Assembly: GCF_022965805.1 (NCBI RefSeq) | Contig: NC_133117.1 | Location: forward strand, 12,610,183 to 12,674,182 | From: Primulina eburnea | Lineage: Eukaryota > Streptophyta > Magnoliopsida > Lamiales > Gesneriaceae | Direction of reading: 5' to 3' | DNA: 64,000 nt | Shown here: one piece after another, positions 46,718 through 57,025 of the stretch | How positions within the stretch are numbered: the stretch's first letter is position 1 | How the letters are laid out: every line of letters starts with the position of its first letter | Notes under the pieces: generated by a model | The model's database searches: none | Seen by the model: only the letters and a program-made list of their open reading frames with translations | What the model was told of the DNA's origin: nothing | Translations under genes and position numbers: made by a program

Positions 46718-48211
46718 ATCCTTAACCTTCAGCTGATGATACCCTGATCGAAGATCTATCTTAGAGAACACGGTAGCTCCCTGCAGTTCTAGATCGATGT
46801 CCCTGATCACACTGGTAGCTAACAACTCTTCCCCTGATGGGACTGTCACTGAGAAGTTCAAGTCCAGACCGATGGACTTGATGTCCAGGTGATTAGCAAA
46901 GGTCTCTGATATAAAGGAGTGGGTGGCTCCTGAATCTATCAGTGCAGTTGTAGCTAATCTCTTTATGAAAATATTCCCTGAGATGCGTTAGCACAACACA
47001 ACGTATATCCCAAGACACTAACAAGATAGTAACCCAAATATACTCAAACAATACTAGCATCCTACTTATCCCAAGTAAAATTCCACATGCAAATCAAATA
47101 GTACTGAACTTAGGTAGAAAAGTTTACCGGTAAGTAAAGTAGTGTCTGGGTCCGCCTCCTGTGCATGCATGGCGAATACCCTGCCCTGGGTTGGCTGCTT
47201 CCACTGCGGGCACTCCTTCAGCATATGATCTGTGGCTCCACACTTGAAGCACCTGCCTGATCCATACAAGCACTGTCCCGGGTGCTGACGATTGCATTTA
47301 GGACACACGGGGAAGGCAACGGGCTTCTGAGGCGCCCCTTGCTGCTGAACTGGGCCCTTGCCCTTTGGTGGTCCATGATAAGGCTTCTTCGCTGGCGGCC
47401 CCTGATACGGTTACTTAAAGTGGGGTCGCTGATTCTGCTGCTGATGGTGAGGCTGCGGTGGAGCCTGATAGGGCCTCTTGCCCTGCCTGTCAGCCTCGAT
47501 ATCTCGTTGGTCCTGTTCTGCCGCCAAAGCTCGGGACACGGCGACTGCATAAGAAGTGGGACCAGCTACTCGGACGTCGCGGCGCAAGATCGGCCGCAAA
47601 CCATTCAGGAAATGTCTCAGTTTTGCCTGGTCATCGTTCGCAATGAGGGGCACGAAGTGACACCCCCTCTCAAACTTTCTCACAAACTCTGCCACGCTAC
47701 TATCTCCTTGCCGCAGCGTCATGAACTCGTTGGTGAGTCGGGTTCGTACTTCCTCAGTGAAGTACTTGGAGTAGAAGACTTCCTTGAAACCATTCCATGG
47801 CAGTACTTGCAGATTAACCGCCACGGACGCGCTCTCCCACCATAACCTGGCATCTCCAGTCAATAAGAAGATGGCACAACGAACCCTATCAGTGTCTGCC
47901 AGCTCCATAAAGTCGAAAATTACTTCGATGGACTTGATCCATCCCTCAGCTATCATCGGGTCAGTGGTACCCGAAAACTCCTTCGGACTCATCCTCCGGA
48001 ACCTCTCATATACCGCCTCAGGTCTAGGCCTCTCCTCGGCGCCTACAGCAGTCTGGTTCCTCGCAAACTGCGCGAAGAACTGAGTCATACCAGCAAACAT
48101 CTGAGCCTGCATATCTGGTGGTGGAGGTGGTGGAGGATTGGCCCTCTCCTCCTCTCGATGCTCTCTGTTCTCATCCCTTGTTTCCCGGTCGATCACACGT
48201 CTAGGGGGCAT
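46718..48211 (-). pseudogene. Mosaic Tk-A/Tk-B gag with short protease and RT remnants (unit 1)
   Basis: Gag starts at ATG 48211. The first part, down to about 47620, is almost identical to element 4. From there to 46718 the sequence is a divergent subfamily, Tk-B. TAA at 47413-47411 interrupts the basic, Gln/Pro-rich region before the zinc knuckles. The two Cys motifs follow (47220-47310). A 150-bp GT-AG intron (46978-47127) then splits a Gly codon just upstream of the protease. The protease start is followed at about 46785 by a jump to about 22 codons of RT (IDLRSGYHQ), with most of protease and RT deleted, and then by LTR sequence. It is a recombinant relic. The switch between subfamilies around 47620 points to homologous exchange within gag. 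Confidence 0.88.
46978..47127 (-). other. 150-bp GT-AG intron inside Tk-B gag-pol (copy 1)
   Basis: On the minus strand the interval starts GTAAAC and ends GCATCTCAG, with a consensus branch-like TGCTAAC shortly before the acceptor. Removing it leaves codons that align without gap to the intron-less Tk-A copies at residues 360-362 of element 1 (Thr-Gly-Asn). The exact fit to splice signals and codon phase makes a spliceosomal intron the best explanation. The branch motif is unusually close to the AG. Confidence 0.75.
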
Positions 48212-48212
48212 A

Positions 48213-48366
48213 CTGTTCCAATAAATTACCCAACACGTAAACCCAACCAGTATGAATATAATACTAATATTTTAAGATGCACGTAATTTGAACTTTAAAA
48301 CATAAACATGCTGAAATCATGATCTAATGCATAGTACATAGCATAATTCAAAACTTTAAAACTTAC
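48213..48366 (-). other. Candidate leader intron (unit 2)
   Basis: Third copy of the leader with intact GTAAGT donor and AACAG acceptor. Confidence 0.33.
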
Positions 48367-48433
48367 AGACTTGAGGTGTGACTTCGAGAGCTTCTTGCGA
48401 CTGGCAGTAGGCGTAACCCTTTACAAGAACACC

Positions 48434-48446
48434 GCTCTGATACCAA
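48434..48446 (-). other. Primer binding site (unit 2)
   Basis: TTGGTATCAGAGC on the minus strand, next to the LTR end at 48448. Confidence 0.87.
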
Positions 48447-48447
48447 C

Positions 48448-49637
48448 TGTAACGTACCGTAATTTTACTACTTGAAATTTGCGGAAAATTAAAAATTTTA
48501 ATCAAATAAAACATCCGTTCGATCCTCACCCAACATACATAAAATATCTTTAAAATAATCCATCACCAAATAAAAGTTTCTAAAAGAACGCTGTCTCAAA
48601 ACGTCTCACATTCAAATCAAACCATCAGAGTATTTTAAATGTTTGCATAAACATAAACTTGCGGTCCTCGGGTTTAGCCTGCCGCTCAGCCCAAGCCTGC
48701 CCCTTGGTCGCCACCTCCTGTCTCCTGCTCATCGAACTCACCTGCATCGATCAAGTCTAGTGAGTCTAAAGACTCAACACGTATAAACTGGAATAACGAG
48801 TACTACATAATAAAAATCACATGCACTATAAAATAGGACGTACATAATTTGAAGCTTGAACATACGTACATACAAAACTAGACGTGCCATCAACATAAAC
48901 TTTCATAAACATACTGCATACGTAAACATACATAACTTCATCATTTTGCGTAGAGGCATGTTTCAAGCAAGTGACCCATACATAATAAACGCCTGATCAG
49001 ACACACCACAGTACTAGGCTGACAGGGACGTATCCACTGCCGCATACATAAGATCCCTGTTCATAATTTAACAGGCCAGTTGATCCACGTTCATTATTTA
49101 ACGCTTCACAACCACGATCTAACCCGTTCATAATTTAACGGGCGGATTGGTCCCCGTTCATAATTTAACGCTTTCCAATCCTAACATAATATGGTCACAA
49201 GACATTTAGCATACCTCAAAAACTTAAACATATTTTCTTTGCACGTCAATATACTTACTTGGCGTTGAGGGATTCGTTGGACTTCGACCGGGGTAGTTGC
49301 TGCAACGTACTAACATGAATTCAAAGGCTTAACATGCATAACTTAGACGTATAAATCATACTTACTCTCAAGCTCGATCATACCTTAGGACCTTCTATAA
49401 TTATCCAAGACATGACCTTAATAATCCTTGCACTAAGCCATAACTTCAAACTTAAAAGTATCAAAAATTATTTTTCCCAAACAGTGTGTACACGGACCCC
49501 TAGCCCGGGTCCGTGTACGGGTCCGTCTACCTACTGTAAGGTACGTGTCGTGAAAATGAAGGGGCACGGACCCCGTGCTTGGATCCGGATGGGGGACCGT
49601 GTAGGCTCTGGAAGAAGACATCGACTGAAACACGAAG
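48448..49637 (-). mobile_element. Tk-A LTR distal part (tandem unit 2)
   Basis: Near-identical to 45528-46717, with the same truncation point in the dyad array. Confidence 0.86.
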
Positions 49638-49897
49638 ATCCTTAACCTTCAGCTGATGATACCCTGATCGAAGATCTATCTTAGAGAACACGGTAGCTCC
49701 CTGCAGTTCTAGATCGATGTCCCTGATCACACTGGTAGCTAACAACTCTTCCCCTGATGGGACTGTCACTGAGAAGTTCAAGTCCAGACCGATGGACTTG
49801 ATGTCCAGGTGATTAGCAAAGGTCTCTGATATAAAGGAGTGGGTGGCTCCTGAATCTATCAGTGCAGTTGTAGCTAATCTCTTTATGAAAATATTCC

Positions 49898-50047
49898 CTG
49901 AGATGCGTTAGCACAACACAACTTATATCCCAAGACACTAACAAGATAGTAACCCAAATATACTCAAACAATACTAGCATCCTACTTATCCCAAGTAAAA
50001 TTCCACATGCAAATCAAATAGTACTGAACTTAGGTAGAAAAGTTTAC
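49898..50047 (-). other. 150-bp GT-AG intron inside Tk-B gag-pol (copy 2)
   Basis: Same length, splice signals and codon phase as 46978-47127. One substitution separates the two copies by eye. Confidence 0.75.
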
Positions 50048-50568
50048 CGGTAAGTAAAGTAGTGTCTGGGTCCGCCTCCTGTGCATGCATGGCGAATACC
50101 CTGCCCTGGGTTGGCTGCTTCCACTGCGGGCACTCCTTCAGCATATGATCTGTGGCTCCACACTTGAAGCACCTGCCAGATCCATACAAGCACTGTCCCG
50201 GGTGCTGACGATTGCATTTAGGACACACGGGGAAGGCAACGGGCTTCTGAGGCGCCCCTTGCTGCTGAACTGGACCCTTGCCCTTTGGTGGTCCATGATA
50301 AGGCTTCTTCGCTGGCGGCCCCTGATACGGTTTCTTAAAGTGGGGTCGCTGATTCTGCTGCTGATGGTGAGGCTGCGGTGGAGCCTGATAGGGCCTCTTG
50401 CCCTGCCTGTCAGCCTCGATATCTCGCTGGTCCTGTTCTGCCGCCAAAGCTAAGGACACGGCGACTGCTTACGAAGTGGTACCAGCTACTCGGACGTCGC
50501 GGCGCAAGATCGGCCGCAAACCATTCAGGAAATGTCTCAGTTTTGCCTGTGCATCATTCGCAATAAGG

Positions 50569-50573
50569 GGCAC
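50569..50573. other. Target site duplication GGCAC (left)
   Basis: GGCAC precedes the LTR at 50574 and recurs at 54687-54691 directly after the second LTR. Confidence 0.93.
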
Positions 50574-51695
50574 TGTAGTGACCCGTTCCAGAATCACCTA
50601 CTAATCAAAAACTAAGCATGCAATTAACCTAATTAATTATAATCAGAGATAACAGCGGAAATATGGCCAACAACAATAGTGGTTATACAACCCAATCGAA
50701 GTCTAGAATAACTCAAAATAAAATATCCAATACAACCATATCGAATCAAAACAATACCGATAAACTAAACCAACCAGCTACTCAACGTCCTCCTCCTGCT
50801 CCTCCTGAGCTGTCCAACCTGAGGCCTGCCCCGTGGGAATGGGGTGTCCAAGATAAACAAAACCGAGGACGTGAGCGATAAGAACGCCCAGTACAAAAGT
50901 ATGAGTATACAGACCTATATGAAATGCACATGCTATGATCATGATACCGGGGTAGTCAAGAAACAGGAGTCACAAAATGGATCTCAACAATGCTCAGTCT
51001 AGAGGCGCCAAGTGGATAGTGCCGCGCGGTACACCTCTGGGTCACTGCATCCACTACAAGACAGACGTGGACCTAAAATGTCCCGGACCACCGAAGCCCT
51101 CCCGACCCGTCGGCCACTGTGTACTCTCGGTGTCCATGCGTCCACAAGACAGGGCTGAGCGGCCCCAAGATATAGCTTATCTCGAAAGAGATACAGCTCA
51201 ACAGTAAAGGCTATCTCAAAGGAGATACGGCTCAACATGATATGCAATATGCATCATAACTCGTGACATAATAGCATGCATCATATGACATATAACAATG
51301 CAGCAAATACTCATGCAACACATATATGAATGTATACTCAACCAGGATATCTCGGATAGTACTTTCGTACCTCTATCACAGCAAGCCTATCCATACGCAA
51401 CACCGCTAATCAGGTCTAGAACAAGCCTACGCATCAAAAGCATACTCAATCAATACTACCATGCTCGACTAGCAAAACCAGTACTCCCTAGTACTACCAA
51501 AGGTTTAGAGTTTACCTTCGTCCGTCGACAGCCCTTTGATGTCGATTGCCTCGTAACTCAGGCGCCGCTACGCTACTACTCCTGGCAGCTCTTGGCTATC
51601 GCTCGACCAACAACTAACCCTAGAAACCTTCCAAACTCTCCAAAATGAGAGAAAACTCAAGAAATTGGCAAGTCAAAAATGAGAAATCCGAGCAC

Positions 51696-51703
51696 TATTT
51701 ATA
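51696..51703 (-). promoter_or_regulatory. TATA box of the gag-only element LTR
   Basis: TATAAATA on the minus strand, 7 bp downstream of the last dyad. The 5' LTR, which would drive transcription, has the same box near 54365-54372. Confidence 0.7.
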
Positions 51704-51709
51704 GGCCAT

Positions 51710-51934
51710 GTTCGGATCCTCCGAACAACACTTCGGAACGTCCGAACGCTACGTGTCCATTGGCTCTTGACAGCTCATGATCGGATCCTCCGATCATACA
51801 CTTCGGACCGTCCGAACATGCATGGAAAATGACGTGTCGATCAACACTTGACACCTATGATCGGATTCACCGAACTACCCTTCGGATCGTCCGAACTCTT
51901 CGGTGCTTCCGAACCCTCTTCGGTCCGTCCGATC
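51710..51934 (-). repeat. Eight 17-nt dyads upstream of the TATA box
   Basis: Units such as GTTCGGATCCTCCGAAC form 6-7 bp stems with 3-nt loops. They start near 51710, 51731, 51779, 51801, 51859, 51880, 51898 and 51918. One unit is GATCGGA-TCC-TCCGATC, a compensated change relative to GTTCGGA/TCCGAAC; other units are mismatched. The same array is in the other LTR. Confidence 0.9.
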
Positions 51935-52017
51935 ATGACTCGGTCAAAATTACACATTAAACCTTCTTAATCACCATTACTCCGTTAATTACCCAATTTA
52001 GAATTCGGGCTACTACA

Positions 52018-52030
52018 TTCTCCCCCCCTT
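52018..52030 (-). other. Polypurine tract of the gag-only element
   Basis: AAGGGGGGGAGAA on the minus strand, abutting the 3' LTR at 52017. It is preceded by TTTCGAGGACGAAAT, as in Tk-A. Confidence 0.88.
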
Positions 52031-52118
52031 AAAAAGATTTCGTCCTCGAAATCTAGGCAAGAGAATAAAACACCATTGTAATACACTGCAAATATTCTTC
52101 ATTACAACTGTATAACAA

Positions 52119-53144
52119 TTACATCCCAGGCTGATCCTGGTTCAGCGCAAAAACCTGACCTTGGGCACGAGGTCGAAGATTCGAACTACCCACTGCCTGA
52201 CCCTGCCTCCTCTGCTGAACAGTCGTCTGAGATCCAGAACCGGATCCTGCTCCACCTCGCAACTGAGGACAATTCTTCTTGAGATGACCCATCTCTCCGC
52301 ACTGAAAACAAGCTCCTGCTGCTAATCGGCATTGCTCCGATGGATGGTTCTTCCCACAATGCGCACAAGAATCCTTCTTCTCACCAAAGCGAACAACACC
52401 GCTAGACCTTGATCCAGATCCAGAAGAAGAAGAACCAGATTTCTTGAAAGACTGAGGTCGAGGGCTCAAAACACTCGGAGGTCTAGAAGAAAGAATAGCC
52501 CTACCACGCTGGAGACTGATCTCTGCTTGACGACACCGGTTCACCAACCCATCGTACGAAGTAGGATTATCACAGACAGTGACTCGATCAAAGATCTCCT
52601 GGTTAAGGCCCTGAAGGAAATGATCGTACTTGGCCTCAGAACTGCCACTGATATGAGGAGCGAAGAGTAACAACTCGAAGAATTTCTGCTGATACTCATC
52701 AACAGACATACTCCCCTGCTTAAGGTTCAGGAGCTCAATCGTCTTGGCCTGGCGAAGGGCTGGAGGAAAGTACAGCTGCATGAACGCTGCACGGAAATCG
52801 ACCCAAGTCGCTCTACCCTGCGACTGAACTATCGGCGCAGAAGTTGATCGCCACCACCTGCGAGCACGGCCCTCGAGGAGAAAACTAAGGGTCTCCATCT
52901 TCTGCTCATCGGTGCACTGGAATGCGCGGAAACAACTCTCCATGCGCTCTAACCAATCCTCCGCATCATCGGGAGTCTCACCGCCAACTAAAGGCTTAGG
53001 CCACATCTGCATGAAACGATGCAAATCAAAACGCCTAGGACCATCCCGACGATGACGATGCTCACGATGACGTCTATGATCGTCCTGATCACCCCATCGA
53101 CCTACACTCCCCTGACTACTCCCGTCACCAAAGTGGTCAGCCAT
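52119..53144 (-). CDS. Gag of the gag-only element, intact
   Basis: An uninterrupted 341-residue Gag, the structural protein that packages element RNA into virus-like particles. I choose the ATG at 53144 (MADHFGDG) because the Gag-like sequence begins there. An in-frame ATG at 53225 overlaps the PBS and would add 27 hydrophobic residues. Features are an Arg/His-rich segment near residues 22-38, a retrotransposon gag domain about 45-190 (with RRWW and LKQGSMSV motifs), a Ser-rich basic linker, and two Cys/His motifs: CAHCGKNHPSEQC and the knuckle CFQCGEMGHLKKNC. The frame ends with VFALNQDQPGM and a stop just where protease would begin in autonomous relatives. An intact gag in a young element suggests recent function. 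Confidence 0.9.
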   Translation of the reverse strand: MADHFGDGSSQGSVGRWGDQDDHRRHREHRHRRDGPRRFDLHRFMQMWPKPLVGGETPDDAEDWLERMESCFRAFQCTDEQKMETLSFLLEGRARRWWRSTSAPIVQSQGRATWVDFRAAFMQLYFPPALRQAKTIELLNLKQGSMSVDEYQQKFFELLLFAPHISGSSEAKYDHFLQGLNQEIFDRVTVCDNPTSYDGLVNRCRQAEISLQRGRAILSSRPPSVLSPRPQSFKKSGSSSSGSGSRSSGVVRFGEKKDSCAHCGKNHPSEQCRLAAGACFQCGEMGHLKKNCPQLRGGAGSGSGSQTTVQQRRQGQAVGSSNLRPRAQGQVFALNQDQPGM

Positions 53145-53224
53145 CGCTACAACATAGAATGAGGAACTAGTAAATTGGTCAACGGAAATCCCAAAACAGA
53201 ATCTATATCCCAAAATCATACGCA

Positions 53225-53237
53225 TGCTCTGATACCA
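53225..53237 (-). other. Primer binding site of the gag-only element
   Basis: TGGTATCAGAGCA on the minus strand, four bases from the 5' LTR end at 53242. It matches the 3' end of initiator tRNA-Met. Confidence 0.88.
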
Positions 53238-53241
53238 TAAA

Positions 53242-54686
53242 TGTAGTGACCCGTTCCAGAATCACCTACTAATCAAAAACTAAGCATGCAATTAACCTAA
53301 TTAATTATAATCAGAGATAACAGCGGAAATATGGCCAACAACAATAGTGGTTATACAACCCAATCGAAGTCTAGAATAACTCAAAATAAAATATCCAATA
53401 CAACCATATCGAATCAAAACAATACCGATAAACTAAACCAACCAGCTACTCAACGTCCTCCTCCTGCTCCTCCTGAGCTGTCCAACCTGAGGCCTGCCCC
53501 GTGGGAATGGGGTGTCCAAGATAAACAAAAACCGAGGACGTGAGCGATAAGAACGCCCAGTACAAAAGTATGAGTATACAGACCTATATGAAATGCACAT
53601 GCTATGATCATGATACCGGGGTAGTCAAGAAACAGGAGTCACAAAATGGATCTCAACAATGCTCAGTCTAGAGGCGCCAAGTGGATAGTGCCGCGCGGTA
53701 CACCTCTGGGTCACTGCATCCACTACAAGACAGACGTGGACCTAAAATGTCCCGGACCACCGAAGCCCTCCCGACCCGTCGGCCACTGTGTACTCTCGGT
53801 GTCCATGCGTCCACAAGACAGGGCTGAGCGGCCCCAAGATATAGCTTATCTCGAAAGAGATACAGCTCAACAGTAAAGGCTATCTCAAAGGAGATACGGC
53901 TCAACATGATATGCAATATGCATCATAACTCGTGACATAATAGCATGCATCATATGACATATAACAATGCAGCAAATACTCATGCAACACATATATGAAT
54001 GTATACTCAACCAGGATATCTCGGATAGTACTTTCGTACCTCTATCACAGCAAGCCTATCCTTACGCAACACCGCTAATCAGGTCTAGAACAAGCCTACG
54101 CATCAAAAGCATACTCAATCAATACTACCATGCTCGACTAGCAAAACCAGTACTCCCTAGTACTACCAAAGGTTTAGAGTTTACCTTCGTCCGTCGACAG
54201 CCCTTTGATGTCGATTGCCTCGTAACTCAGGCGCCGCTACGCTACTACTCCTGGCAGCTCTTGGCTATCGCTCGACCAACAACTAACCCTAGAAACCTTC
54301 CAAACTCTCCAAAATGAGAGAAAACTCAAGAAATTGGCAAGTCAAAAATGAGAAATCCGAGCACTATTTATAGGCCATGTTCGGATCCTCCGAACAACAC
54401 TTCGGAACGTCCGAACGCTACGTGTCCATTGGCTCTTGACAGCTCATGATCGGATCCTCCGATCATACACTTCGGACCGTCCGAACATGCATGGAAAATG
54501 ACGTGTCGATCAACACTTGACACCTATGATCGGATTCACCGAACTACCCTTCGGATCGTCCGAACTCTTCGGTGCTTCCGAACCCTCTTCGGTCCGTCCG
54601 ATCATGACTCGGTCAAAATTACACATTAAACCTTCTTAATCACCATTACTCCGTTAATTACCCAATTTAGAATTCGGGCTACTACA
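53242..54686 (-). repeat. 5' LTR of the gag-only element
   Basis: 1,445 bp, nearly identical to 50574-52017, with the same TATA box and dyad array (about 54379-54603). Confidence 0.93.
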
Positions 54687-54691
54687 GGCAC
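54687..54691. other. Target site duplication GGCAC (right)
   Basis: Second copy of the 5-bp duplication; the Tk gag sequence resumes in it. Confidence 0.93.
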
Positions 54692-55283
54692 GAAGTGACA
54701 CCCCCTCTCAAACTTTCTCACAAACTCTGCCACGCTACTATCTCCTTGCCGTAGCGTCATGAACTCGTTAGTGAGTCGGGTTCGTACTTCCTCAGTGAAG
54801 TACTTGGAGTAGAAGACTTCCTTGAAACCATTCCATGGCAGTACTTGCAGATTAACCGCCACGGACGCGCTCTCCCACCATAACCTGGCATCTCCAGTCA
54901 ATAAGAAGATGGCACAACGAACCCTATCAGTGTCTGCCAGCTCCATAAAGTCGAAAATTACTTCGATGGACTTGATCCATCCCTCAGCTATCATCGGGTC
55001 AGTGGTACCCGAAAACTCCTTCGGAGTCATCCTCCGGAACCTCTCATATACCGCCTCAGGTCTAGGCCTCTCCTCGGGGCCTACAACAGTCTGGTTCCTC
55101 GCAAACTGCGCGAAGAACTGAGTCATACCAGCAAGCATCTGAGCCTGCATATCTGGTGGTGGAGGTGGTGGAGGATTGGCCCTCTCCTCCTCTCGATGCT
55201 CTCTGTTCTCATCCCTTGTTTCCCGGTCGATCACACGTCTAGGGGGCATACTGTTCCAATAAATTACCCAACACGTAAACCCA

Positions 55284-55706
55284 ACAAACCCGTGAACTAG
55301 ACTTTTTGACAACAAACGGTTCTATACGACATTCAATCTCCCAAGCGCCTAATGACAAGAAACGACGCTTCATTATACATCCCAACATCATAAATAATAT
55401 ACCTATACGCAGCAACGATCACCCGTCGATCCCCAACGAGGCCTGCAACATAAAACTTCAAGAACATAATTTACGTAAAAGTCGCAGTTTGAGCAGTCCC
55501 ACGAAAAACGCCATAACTCACTCAATTTTTGTCCAAAAATTTCGAATCATATATCAAATCGAAGGTATCAAAACGCTCTACGACTTTGCCGTTGAACGTT
55601 TTCCCAAAATATGAACAGAAAAATCGCAGTTTTGACATGAACAGTAAAAACGAGTTTTAGATCTAAAAATTTTCCTTCGAAATTGATCCGATTCATGATC
55701 CGCTCA
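55284..55706 (-). mobile_element. LTR-B fragment joined to the gag leader
   Basis: Minus-oriented LTR-B sequence matching about 18022-18395, then extending to the conserved GATCCGCTCAAA region. The left join to the gag leader shares ACCCAAC. The right join at 55706 goes to LTR position about 2610. Confidence 0.84.
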
Positions 55707-55854
55707 AATGCCGCTCAGCCCAAGCCTGCCCCTTGGTCGCCACCTCCTGTCTCCTGCTCATCGAACTCACCTGCATCGATCAAGTCTAGTGAGTCTAAAG
55801 ACTCAACACGTATAAACTGGAATAACGAGTACTACATAATAAAAATCACATGCA

Positions 55855-56094
55855 CTATAAAATAGGACGTACATAATTTGAAGCTTGAACATACGTACAT
55901 ACAAAACTAGACGTGCCATCAACATAAACTTTCATAAACATACTGCATACGTAAACATACATAACTTCATCATTTTGCGTAGAGGCATGTTTCAAAGCAA
56001 GTGACCCATACATAATAAACGCCTGATCAGACACACCACAGTACTGGGCTGACAGGGACGTATCCACTGCCGGATACATAAGATCCCTGTTCAT
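55855..56094 (-). CDS. 79-codon LTR small ORF (copy 4)
   Basis: Intact, with Ala-to-Pro at residue 8. Confidence 0.25.
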   Translation of the reverse strand: MNRDLMYPAVDTSLSAQYCGVSDQAFIMYGSLALKHASTQNDEVMYVYVCSMFMKVYVDGTSSFVCTYVQASNYVRPIL

Positions 56095-56856
56095 AATTTA
56101 ACAGGCCAGTTGATCCACGTTCATAATTTAACGCTTCACAACCACGATCTAACCCGTTCATAATTTAACGGGCGGATTGGTCCCCGTTCATAATTTAACG
56201 CTTTCCAATCCTAACATAATATGGTCACAAGACATTTAGCATACCTAAAAAACTTAAACATATTTTCTTTGCACGTCAACATACTTACTTGGCGTTGAGG
56301 GATTTGTTGGACTTCGACCGGGGTAGTTGCTGCAACGTACTAACATGAATTCAAAGGCTTAACATGCATAACTTAGACGTAGAAATCATACTTACTCTCA
56401 AGCTCGATCATACCTTAGGACCTTCTATAATTATCCAATACATGACCTTAATAATCCTTGCACTAAGCCATAACTTCAAACTTAAAAGTATCAAAAATTA
56501 TTTTTCCCAAACAGTATGTACACGGACCCCTAGCTCGGGTCCGTGTACGGGTCTGTCTACCTACTGTAAGGTACGTGTCGTGAAAATGAAGGGGCACGGA
56601 CCCCGTGCTTGGATCCGAATGGGGGTCCGTGTAGGCTCTGGAAGAAGACATCGACTGAAACACGAAGACACGGACCCCGTGTGAGGGTCCGGGTGGGGGT
56701 CCGTGTACGTACTGCCTAGACGCACTATGTAATGCCCGAGATTTTAATTAGATTAATATGAGATTATGGATTATGACTTAATGTGGTTATAGCCGGGCCA
56801 GTCCGAGATTTTATTGGACCAAGAAATAGGAAGAGCCAAGATGTGGGCCGAAAGTG

Positions 56857-56959
56857 TCTCGCCCGGGCGGAAGTTTTTGTCCGCCCGAGCGAGACTGAAT
56901 CGCGCAGAAGGGCCGAGAGTTGCTCGCCCGGGCGGAAATTTATGTCCGCCCGAGCGAGA
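56857..56959 (+). repeat. Two 15-bp GC-rich hairpins in the solo LTR
   Basis: TCTCGCCCGGGCGGA (56857-56871) pairs with 56880-56894 with one mismatch across an 8-nt loop. A second, similar hairpin pairs 56922-56936 with 56945-56959. The sequence differs from the dyads of the other LTR families. Confidence 0.9.
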
Positions 56960-57010
56960 GACGTGTTTTGAAAAGGAAGAGGCCACGTTTTGAAATCATG
57001 CAACGTATAG

Positions 57011-57025
57011 ATATATATATATATA
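57011..57025 (+). promoter_or_regulatory. TATA tract of the solo LTR
   Basis: An alternating AT run about 50 bp downstream of the second hairpin. It is the best TATA-box candidate in this LTR. Confidence 0.5.

Larger units (their letters stand above)
45528..50573 (-). repeat. 2,920-bp tandem units of gag-PBS-LTR-Tk-B
   Basis: Gag start codons lie at 45291, 48211 and 55249. Removing the 4,113-bp insertion and one 5-bp TSD makes the spacing exactly 2,920 bp each time. The units share the LTR/RT join (46717, 49637), the RT/protease join (46785, 49705) and the intron. They differ at a modest number of positions, mostly near 47400-47630. Confidence 0.92.
50574..52017 (-). repeat. 3' LTR of the gag-only element
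   Basis: Minus-oriented: sense start TGTAGTAGCCC at 52017, end CACTACA at 50574. It carries a TATA box at 51703 and the dyad array 51710-51934 just upstream of it. Open frames inside it are identical in both LTRs only because the LTRs are duplicates. Confidence 0.93.
50574..54686 (-). mobile_element. Complete gag-only (TR-GAG-like) LTR retrotransposon
   Basis: The 4,113-bp element has LTRs of 1,444 and 1,445 bp, an initiator-Met PBS, one gag gene and a polypurine tract, flanked by GGCAC duplications. No protease, RT, RNase H or integrase sequence is present between gag and the polypurine tract. By eye the LTRs differ by one substitution (near 51394/54063) and one single-base length change (near 50857/53526), implying very recent insertion. 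Such elements need enzymes supplied in trans by a related autonomous gypsy element. Confidence 0.93.
49638..55249 (-). pseudogene. Mosaic Tk-A/Tk-B gag (unit 2), interrupted by the gag-only element
   Basis: Gag starts at ATG 55249 with Tk-A-like sequence to 54687, is interrupted by the 4,113-bp element (50574-54686), and resumes at 50573 with Tk-B-like sequence to 49638. Order and joins match the unit at 46718-48211, including the 150-bp intron (49898-50047) and the protease-to-RT deletion at 49705. This copy lacks the TAA of unit 1, so its Gln/Pro-rich region and both Cys motifs read through. It differs from unit 1 near 50450-50560, so the two are not a simple recent copy. Upstream of the ATG only 34 bp of leader remain before a jump to LTR-B sequence at 55284. 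It is non-functional. Confidence 0.88.

Noticed and set aside
50977..51648. Open frames of 76-116 codons inside the gag-only element's LTRs, repeated at 53646-54317
   Set aside because: Conserved only because the two LTRs are recent duplicates. There are no start-context, domain or codon signals.
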